Assembly: GCA_036526195.1 (NCBI GenBank)
Contig: DATCYZ010000021.1
Coordinates: 1-44,594 of the forward strand
Direction: 5' to 3'
Length of the DNA stretch: 44,594 bases
Source: DATCYZ01 sp036526195
GTDB taxonomy: Bacteria > Pseudomonadota > Gammaproteobacteria > Burkholderiales > SG8-39
Position numbers and translations under genes: made by a program. Position 1 is the stretch's first letter. Each line of letters opens with the position of its first letter. Shown here piece by piece: positions 39,653 to 44,594 of this stretch. A model generated the notes under the pieces. That model did not search any database. It was not told where the DNA came from and saw only the letters and a program-made list of their open reading frames with translations.

Positions 39653-40204
39653 ATGGACCGTCGCACGCTTCTTGCAGCCCTCGCCGGCGCGCCGCTGGCG
39701 GCGATGGCCGCCCGTGTCTACGCGGCCCGGCCGACCAGCATGAAAGACATCGAACTGCTGCAGCAGAACTGGAGGAGTTTCCTGCCCGCGGGCGCCAAGG
39801 TGCCTGCCGCCACCGAGAAACTTTCCCTGTCGAAGGACGAATGGCGCAAGCGCCTCCCAGCGCCCGCCTACAACGTGCTGCGCGAGGAAGGCACCGAGCG
39901 CGCCGGCTCGAGCCCGCTCGACCGCGAGAAGCGCGAGGGCGTGTTCGCCTGCGCCGGCTGCGGGTTGCCGGTGTTCACCTCGGCGATGAAGTTCGACAGC
40001 GGCACCGGCTGGCCGAGCTTCTTCACCTTCATCCCCGGCGCCTTCGGCACCAAGACCGACTACAAGATCGTCTTCCCGCGCACCGAGTACCACTGCGCGC
40101 GCTGCGGCGGGCACCACGGCCACGTCTTCGACGACGGCCCGCCCCCCACCGGCAAGCGTTATTGCAACAACGGCCTCGCGCTGACCTTCATCCCCAAGGC
40201 CTGA
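39653..40204 (+). CDS. msrB: Peptide-methionine (R)-S-oxide reductase, exported
   Basis: A 183-residue protein. An N-terminal Arg-Arg signal (MDRRTLLAALAGAPLAAMA) suggests Tat or Sec export. The MsrB domain has two zinc Cys pairs, Cys100/Cys103 (FACAGCGLPVF) and Cys148/Cys151 (HCARCGGHHGHVFDD), the substrate segment FDSGTGWPSF, and catalytic Cys171 in RYCNNGLALTF. It reduces methionine-R-sulfoxide in envelope proteins. The ATG at 39653 is chosen because AGGAG lies 8 bases upstream, and it begins the signal peptide; the in-frame GTG at 39593 would bury it. A REP group follows the stop. Confidence 0.93.
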   Translation: MDRRTLLAALAGAPLAAMAARVYAARPTSMKDIELLQQNWRSFLPAGAKVPAATEKLSLSKDEWRKRLPAPAYNVLREEGTERAGSSPLDREKREGVFACAGCGLPVFTSAMKFDSGTGWPSFFTFIPGAFGTKTDYKIVFPRTEYHCARCGGHHGHVFDDGPPPTGKRYCNNGLALTFIPKA

Positions 40205-40214
40205 ACGGTCCGGG

Positions 40215-40347
40215 GAAATGGGGTCAGACCTTTTTTTTCGAGGGGGCGCCGCGGCTTGAGCAGGGGTCTGACCCCTTTTTCACGGTGTCTGGCAACTGTG
40301 GCCAATCGCTGCTGAAAAAGGTGAAAAAGGGGTCAGACCCCTTTTTT
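40215..40347. repeat. Group of three REP palindromes
   Basis: Units at 40215-40239 (TCAG, long T8 run), 40262-40281 (TCTG, left A-run lost) and 40324-40347 (TCAG, full). They fill the 157-base gap between msrB and the tas-like gene. The last unit ends just before the GGAGAGGAGAGG ribosome-binding site of tas. There is no gene between. Confidence 0.88.
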
Positions 40348-40361
40348 GGAGAGGAGAGGTG

Positions 40362-41408
40362 ATGAAGCGAAACCGGCTCGGCGAAAGCGGCCTCGAAGTG
40401 ACCGATATCTGCCTCGGCACCATGACCTGGGGCGAGCAGAACACCGAGGCCGAGGCGCACGCGCAACTCGACTGGGCGCTCGATCACGGCATCAACTTCA
40501 TCGACACCGCCGAGATGTACCCGGTGCCGCCGAAGCGCGAGACCCAGGGCTCGACCGAGAAACTGCTCGGCAGCTGGCTGGCGAAGAACCGCCACCGGCG
40601 CGATGCCATCGTGCTCGCCTCGAAGATCGCCGGGCCCGGGCGCCGCGAATGGATCCGCAACGGCGAGAACCACATCTCCGCGAAGACGGTGCCCTGGGCG
40701 ATCGACGACAGCCTGAAGCGGCTGCAGACCGACCACATCGACCTCTACCAGATCCACTGGCCGGAACGGAACGTGCCGGTGTTCGGCACCTGGCAGTTCG
40801 ACGCCTCGAAGGAACGCGAGGCCGTGCCGATGCTCGAGCAGCTCGAGGCGATGGCGGCGGCGATCAAGTCCGGGAAGATCCGCGCCTGGGGCCTGTCGAA
40901 CGAGACCGCCTACGGGCTGTGCACCTTCGTGCAGCTGGCGAAGACCCACGGCCTGCCGGCGCCGGCCTCGGTGCAGAACGGCTACAACCTCGTTTCGCGC
41001 ATGTTCGACGGCGACCTTGCCGAGGCGAGCTTCCGGCTCAACGTGCCGCTGCTCGCCTACTCGCCGCTCGCCATGGGCATGCTCGCCGGCACCTACCGCA
41101 ACGGCGCGAAGCCGGCGGAAGCCCGCCTCGCGAAGTTCCCGGACTTCGGCGAACGCTACAAGCGCCCCGCGGTGATCGCCGCGGCCGAGGCCTACTGCGC
41201 GCTCGCCGACCGGCACGGCCTGACGCCCGTGGCGCTGGCGCTCGCCTTCGTGCGCAGCCGCCCCTTCGTCGGCTCGACCATCGTCGGCGCGACCTCGGTG
41301 GCGCAACTCGACGAGCTTGCCTCTCACTTCGACCGGGTCCTGCCGGCCGAGGTGCTGGCCGCGGTCGAGGCGCTGAACCGGATCCACTTCAGCCCCTCCG
41401 CGCAGTAG
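40362..41408 (+). CDS. tas: NADP(H)-dependent aldo-keto reductase, Tas family
   Basis: A 348-residue TIM-barrel aldo-keto reductase with the tetrad Asp48 and Tyr53 (FIDTAEMYP), Lys88 (LASKIAGP) and His132 (YQIHWPE). The Tas-type features are LGTMTWGEQNTEAEAHAQL, AEMYPVPPKRETQGSTE, and GSTIVGATSVAQLDEL near the NADP-binding C-terminus. Length and order match E. coli Tas. It reduces aldehydes or ketones in the cytoplasm; the physiological substrate is uncertain. The ATG at 40362 is preferred to GTG 40359 because of the spacing to GGAGAGG. Downstream bases 41409-41490 hold a CCGCGG inverted repeat but no gene. Confidence 0.92.
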   Translation: MKRNRLGESGLEVTDICLGTMTWGEQNTEAEAHAQLDWALDHGINFIDTAEMYPVPPKRETQGSTEKLLGSWLAKNRHRRDAIVLASKIAGPGRREWIRNGENHISAKTVPWAIDDSLKRLQTDHIDLYQIHWPERNVPVFGTWQFDASKEREAVPMLEQLEAMAAAIKSGKIRAWGLSNETAYGLCTFVQLAKTHGLPAPASVQNGYNLVSRMFDGDLAEASFRLNVPLLAYSPLAMGMLAGTYRNGAKPAEARLAKFPDFGERYKRPAVIAAAEAYCALADRHGLTPVALALAFVRSRPFVGSTIVGATSVAQLDELASHFDRVLPAEVLAAVEALNRIHFSPSAQ

Positions 41409-41475
41409 GGCAACTGAGGAGAAACTGAGGGGAAACCGCGGAGAACCCGCGGCGGGATGGCCCCCGGGGCGCCGC

Positions 41476-41481
41476 TATAAT
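41476..41481 (+). promoter_or_regulatory. Candidate -10 box (TATAAT) nine bases before the DUF3301 start
   Basis: A consensus TATAAT ends 9 bases before the ATG at 41491. The transcript would begin at or within a few bases of the start codon, and no Shine-Dalgarno sequence fits between. A leaderless or near-leaderless mRNA is suggested. Confidence 0.4.
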
Positions 41482-41490
41482 CGACGCCCG

Positions 41491-41802
41491 ATGTCATGGG
41501 ATGCCGTCGCGCTCGTAGTCCTCGTCGCCGCGGCGTTCGCGTGGATCGACAGCCTGCGCGCGCGCGAGCGCGCGGTGGCCGCCGGGCGCGATGCCTGCAG
41601 GCGCTACAACATCCAGTTGCTCGATGACACGGTATCGATCGCCGGCCTTTCCCTTGCGCGCGACGAGGACGGCCGGCTGCGCCTGCGTCGCGAATACCGC
41701 TTCGAGTTCTCAGACACCGGCGACAACCGGCGCCACGGCACCATCATCATGCTGGGCAGTGCCATCGCCGACCTCGAACTCGAGCCCTACGTCCTGCGAT
41801 GA
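41491..41802 (+). CDS. DUF3301 small membrane-associated protein
   Basis: A 103-residue protein with one N-terminal hydrophobic segment (AVALVVLVAAAFAW) and a short conserved domain: ARERAVAAGRDACRRYNIQLLDDTVSIAGLSLARDEDG, then REYRFEFSDTGDNRRHGTI and a final DLELEPYVLR. This is the layout of DUF3301 proteins of Gammaproteobacteria and Betaproteobacteria. The function is unknown; the domain probably faces the cytoplasm or periplasm next to the inner membrane. Its stop overlaps the fpr start (ATGA), so it is co-translated with ferredoxin-NADP reductase. Confidence 0.85.
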   Translation: MSWDAVALVVLVAAAFAWIDSLRARERAVAAGRDACRRYNIQLLDDTVSIAGLSLARDEDGRLRLRREYRFEFSDTGDNRRHGTIIMLGSAIADLELEPYVLR

Positions 41803-42542
41803 GCCAATGGCTCCAGGGGCGCGTGCTCGAGAACCGGGCCTGGACCGGGTCGCTCTTCTCGCTGCGCGTCGAGGCCCCGCCGCTCGCCTTCGAGGCGGGC
41901 CAGTTCGTGCGCATCGCGCTCGACATCGACGGCGAGCGCGTCGCGCGCCCGTTCTCCTTCGTCAACCCGCCTTCGGATCCGGTGCAGGAGTTCTACGGCG
42001 TCACCGTGCCCGAGGGCCTGCTCTCGCCGCGGCTGGCGCGCCTTGCCGCCGGTGACACGCTGTGGATCGCCGGCAACCCTTCGGGCTTTCTGGTGCTCTC
42101 CGAAGTGCCGCCTGCGCCGGTGCTCTGGATGCTTTCGACCGGCACCGGGCTTGCGCCCTACCTGTCGATCCTGCGCGCGAGCGAGGTGTGGACGCGCTAC
42201 CAGACCGTGGTGCTGGTGCACGCGGTGCGCCACGCCGCCGAGCTCACCTACCGCGAGCCGATCGAAACGCTGCGCGCGCAGCATGGCGCGCGAATGCGAG
42301 TCGTGTCCATCGTCAGCCGCGAGGCGGCGCCGCAGGCGCTCGCCGGGCGGATTCCCGCCGCGATCGCCGAGGGCCGGCTCGAGGCCGCCGCCGGTTGCGC
42401 GCTCGAGGCCGCGAGCGCGCAGGTGATGCTCTGCGGCAACCCGGACATGGTGCGCGACGCCATCGAGGTACTCAAGGCGCGCGGCCTGCGCAAGCACCGC
42501 CGTCGCAGCCCCGGCCAGATCACCGCGGAGGATTTCTGGTGA
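41799..42542 (+). CDS. fpr: Ferredoxin--NADP(+) reductase
   Basis: A 247-residue FNR of the bacterial (Fpr) type. FAD binding is in VARPFSFVN (the RxxS motif), NADP binding is in STGTGLAPYLSIL and LCGNPDMV, and the C-terminus PGQITAEDFW ends with an aromatic residue that stacks on the flavin. It shuttles electrons between NADPH and ferredoxin or flavodoxin for biosynthesis and oxidative stress defence. It overlaps DUF3301 upstream by 4 bases and the DUF6279 gene downstream by 4 bases (GTGA), forming a tightly coupled three-gene operon. Confidence 0.93.
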   Translation: MSQWLQGRVLENRAWTGSLFSLRVEAPPLAFEAGQFVRIALDIDGERVARPFSFVNPPSDPVQEFYGVTVPEGLLSPRLARLAAGDTLWIAGNPSGFLVLSEVPPAPVLWMLSTGTGLAPYLSILRASEVWTRYQTVVLVHAVRHAAELTYREPIETLRAQHGARMRVVSIVSREAAPQALAGRIPAAIAEGRLEAAAGCALEAASAQVMLCGNPDMVRDAIEVLKARGLRKHRRRSPGQITAEDFW

Positions 42543-43420
42543 GCGCGACGAGCTTGCGATCCGGGGGGCTGCGGCGCGTGCTGCTGCTCGCCGCGGTGCT
42601 GCTCGTCTCCGGCTGCAGCGCGACCCAGTTCATGTACGAGAACGCCGGCACGCTGATCCGCTGGCGCGCCACCAGCTACCTCGACGTGCACGGCGAGCAG
42701 TCGCGCGAGCTCGACGCCCGCATCGCCGCCTTCCTCGCCTGGCACCGCGCCGGCGCGCTGCCGCAGTACCCGCCGATCGCGGAGGAGGCGGGCAAGCGCC
42801 TCGCGCGCGGGCTTTCGCGCGACGACCTCGACTGGGCCTGGGCCCGCGGCCGCGCGCAGCTCGGCGAAAGCCTGCGCCAGGCCGCCGTGCAGGTGGCGCC
42901 GCTGCTCGACCAGCTCGATGGCGGGCAGCTGACCCACCTCGAGCAGCGCATCGCCGAGGACAACCGCAAATTCGCCGAGGAGAATCTCGCGGGCAGCGAG
43001 GCGAAGCGCCGCGCCGAACGCGCGAAGCGCAACGTGAAGCGCCTGCAGGAATGGTTCGGCACGCTAAGCGCCGAGCAGCGCGAGCGGGTGCGCCTTTACA
43101 GCGAGCGCACGCCGCTCACCGATGCGCTGCGCGACGCGGACCGCCGCCGCCGGCAGGCGGAACTGCTCGCCATGCTGCGCAAGCGCGAGGCAATCAGGCG
43201 CCTTGCCGACTGGGCCGAAGGCTGGGACCGCGGGCGCGCGCCGGAGTACGAGGCGGTGAGCCGGGTGCAGCGCGCGGCGTTCTTCGAGTTGTTGCTCGAG
43301 ATCGACCGGCTGCTCACGCCAGAGCAGCGCGCCGAGGCGGTGACCCGCCTGCGGGAATTCGCGCGGGATTTCGCTGCGCTGGCGCAGGGACCGGGCGCGG
43401 CCGAGCCGGGCAGGCGCTGA
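42539..43420 (+). CDS. DUF6279 lipoprotein
   Basis: A 293-residue lipoprotein. The GTG start at 42539 overlaps the fpr stop and gives a signal peptide (RRVLLLAAVLLVSGC) with lipidated Cys26. The mature protein starts SATQFMYENAGTLIRWRATSYLDV, the DUF6279 hallmark, and is almost fully helical with long charged stretches (about 150-230, EDNRKFAEENL to LLAMLRKREAIRR), likely coiled coil. The function is unknown; the family occurs widely in Gammaproteobacteria and Betaproteobacteria and sits in the envelope. It ends 16 bases from the convergent TPR gene. Confidence 0.82.
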   Translation: MSATSLRSGGLRRVLLLAAVLLVSGCSATQFMYENAGTLIRWRATSYLDVHGEQSRELDARIAAFLAWHRAGALPQYPPIAEEAGKRLARGLSRDDLDWAWARGRAQLGESLRQAAVQVAPLLDQLDGGQLTHLEQRIAEDNRKFAEENLAGSEAKRRAERAKRNVKRLQEWFGTLSAEQRERVRLYSERTPLTDALRDADRRRRQAELLAMLRKREAIRRLADWAEGWDRGRAPEYEAVSRVQRAAFFELLLEIDRLLTPEQRAEAVTRLREFARDFAALAQGPGAAEPGRR

Positions 43421-43436
43421 GCGCCACGGAGGCGCC

Positions 43437-44108
43437 TCAGGTGGCGTTGCCGCGCTGCCTCCTTTGCAGCGCCTCGAGCGCCCTGATCTGCAGTTCGATG
43501 CCGGCCATGTTCGGGTTGACCTCGAGCGCGCGGCGAAGAAAACGGAGCGCGTTCTCCAGGTGCTCGAGCTGGATCCAGTTCTGGCCGTTGCCCGAGAGCG
43601 CGCCGAAGTGCCGTGGATTGCGCTTGAACACCTCCTCGCAGTCCTGCGCCGACCTGCGGTACTCGCCCGCGAGAAAGAGCGCGGTGGCGCGCTTGTTCCA
43701 GCCCTCAGCAAAGTCCGGGCGCCTGCGGATCACGCCGGTGAAGATGGCGATCGCCTCGTCCTGCCGGCCGGCCTGCATCGCTTCGCTGCCCCGGTCCATC
43801 AGGCGATCGATCTCCGGGTCGCCCGAGCGGCTCCACAGGCGCCACAGACCCTGCTCGGCAAAGGCGCGCACGATCGGGCTGTCGTCGCGCAGGCGCAGGT
43901 GCAGCAGGTCGGCATCGTTCATCGTGCCGTGTTCGGCGACCCAGACGATGGCCTCGGCGCGCGTGGTGGCGTCCGCATCCGCGAGGCCGGCGAGGGCCTC
44001 TGCGCGCGAGCCCGGCGGCGCCGGGAATGCCGGCCCTCCGGCAAGCGTTAGCACGGTCGTGGCCAGCAACAGTCCAGCACGGAACGGCCGGGTGGCGGAC
44101 AGGGTCAT
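43437..44108 (-). CDS. Exported TPR protein with an N-terminal HEAT-like segment
   Basis: A 223-residue protein with a signal peptide (LLLATTVLTLAGGPAFPA). A helical-pair region with HEAT-like features (residues about 35-95, TRAEAIVWVAEHG to LWRLWSRSGDPE) precedes three tetratricopeptide units (about 103-210: AMQAGRQDEAIAIFTGVIRRRPDFAEGWNKRA, next EYRRSAQDCEEVFKRNP, next ENALRFLRRALEVNP). The TPRs suggest a periplasmic scaffold for a protein partner. It is divergent from a second exported TPR protein with only 39 bases between starts. No function is assigned. Confidence 0.83.
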   Translation of the reverse strand: MTLSATRPFRAGLLLATTVLTLAGGPAFPAPPGSRAEALAGLADADATTRAEAIVWVAEHGTMNDADLLHLRLRDDSPIVRAFAEQGLWRLWSRSGDPEIDRLMDRGSEAMQAGRQDEAIAIFTGVIRRRPDFAEGWNKRATALFLAGEYRRSAQDCEEVFKRNPRHFGALSGNGQNWIQLEHLENALRFLRRALEVNPNMAGIELQIRALEALQRRQRGNAT

Positions 44109-44147
44109 GGCACCATGCTAGCGCAGGCACCGGTCAATGGGGGACAC

Positions 44148-44594
44148 ATGAAATCCAGGATCTGTTGCGTTGCGCTGGCAGCGCTGACGACGATGACGAG
44201 CACGGGACTGTGGGCGGCGGGCGGGGATTCCGGCGCGGGCTCGGCGCCGGATGCTGCACTGATCGCCGTTGCCCAGGCGGAGGCGCGCAAGGACTGGGCG
44301 GGCGCGGCGCAGCTGATGAAAGCCGCGCTCGCGCGCGACGCGACGGTGGCCGAGTACCACAACCGCTACGCCTACGCCCTGCGCAAGGGCGCGTCGCCGG
44401 ACATGAAACTGGTGTTCCACCATTACCGCGAGGCGCTGCGCCTGGAACCGAAGCACCGCGGCGCGCACGAGTACATCGGTGAGGCCTACCTGATGGCGGG
44501 CGACCTGCCCGGGGCGAAGCGCCACCTCGCCGAGCTCGACCGCCTGTGCTTCTTCGGTTGCGACGAGTACGACGAACTGAAAAAGGCGATCGCC
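44148..44594 (+). CDS. Exported TPR protein (3' end cut by the window)
   Basis: The first 149 residues are present. An N-terminal signal peptide (MKSRICCVALAALTTMTSTGLWA) is followed by a Gly/Ala linker and two TPR units (residues about 40-70, VAQAEARKDWAGAAQLMKAAL, and about 85-125, HHYREALRLEPKHRGAHEYIGEAY). The stretch LDRLCFFGCDEYDELKKAI is a hallmark of a family of small periplasmic TPR proteins in Proteobacteria. The paired Cys near the C-terminal helix may bind a metal or form a disulfide. Only a few residues are probably missing. It is divergent from the other TPR gene, with a shared 39-base promoter gap. Confidence 0.82.
   Translation, partial: MKSRICCVALAALTTMTSTGLWAAGGDSGAGSAPDAALIAVAQAEARKDWAGAAQLMKAALARDATVAEYHNRYAYALRKGASPDMKLVFHHYREALRLEPKHRGAHEYIGEAYLMAGDLPGAKRHLAELDRLCFFGCDEYDELKKAIA

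Noticed and set aside
7037..40347. REP groups read as a CRISPR array
   Set aside because: Spacing is irregular, the groups are far apart, orientation changes, and no cas gene is present.
1..44594. tRNA, rRNA, integrase or transposase genes
   Set aside because: None was recognised in any frame or gap; gaps are mostly under 250 bases and hold repeats or promoters.

Overview
The window is GC-rich, gene-dense bacterial DNA with the style of a betaproteobacterium, probably Burkholderiales-like. The main reasons are the Bug-type periplasmic tricarboxylate receptor, ThrH, the Tas and DUF3301/Fpr/DUF6279 genes, and the many GGGGTC-type REP palindromes. No rRNA, tRNA, CRISPR array, transposase or complete phage module was seen. 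The taxonomic call is an inference from gene families, not from a marker gene.

Left edge (1-1048). Bases about 40-162 are an asparagine-codon-rich segment that reads like the tail of a formylglycine-generating-enzyme/C-type-lectin domain but has no domain body upstream and no stop codon soon after. That is the signature of the template repeat of a diversity-generating retroelement (DGR). The reverse transcriptase and variable gene would lie left of base 1. Next comes a TumE/TumA-type toxin-antitoxin pair on the minus strand.

Region 1171-8315 (plus strand) is a run of CoA-thioester and redox genes: an AcuI-type acryloyl-CoA reductase, a two-subunit acyl-CoA dehydrogenase, an MDR double-bond reductase, a glutathione transferase, an SDR and an MFS carrier. 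Region 8410-13000 (minus strand) is a second likely operon: TPP-dependent enzyme, FAD-binding dehydrogenase, SDR and hotdog thioesterase. Then come thrH, a DUF2272 lipoprotein, an aldehyde dehydrogenase, and an SDR plus Zn alcohol dehydrogenase.

Region 18263-20845 is a signalling module: a response regulator with a class III nucleotide cyclase output domain, followed by a Ser/Thr kinase that carries a C-terminal cyclic-nucleotide-binding domain. It looks like a bacterial counterpart of a cyclase plus cNMP-dependent kinase relay.

Region 20891-41408 continues with catabolism: Bug receptor, DUF3604/PHP protein, ketopantoate-reductase-like enzyme, thiolase and FadJ-like bifunctional enzyme, M20 amidohydrolase, acyl-CoA ligase, enoyl-CoA hydratase/isomerase, epoxide-hydrolase-like enzyme, MaoC hydratase, cyclase-family metalloenzyme, SDR, GMC oxidoreductase, exported MsrB and Tas aldo-keto reductase. 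Region 41491-44594 holds DUF3301, ferredoxin-NADP reductase, a DUF6279 lipoprotein and two exported TPR proteins, the last cut by the window end.

Two dispersed repeat families mark the intergenic spaces. One is about 15 copies, in six groups, of a palindrome built on AAAAGGGGTC/GACCCCTTTT. The other is three copies of an AT-rich palindrome GTAACATATATGTTAC. Together the genes suggest a metabolically broad degrader of fatty, dicarboxylic or alicyclic acids; no single substrate can be read from the sequence.
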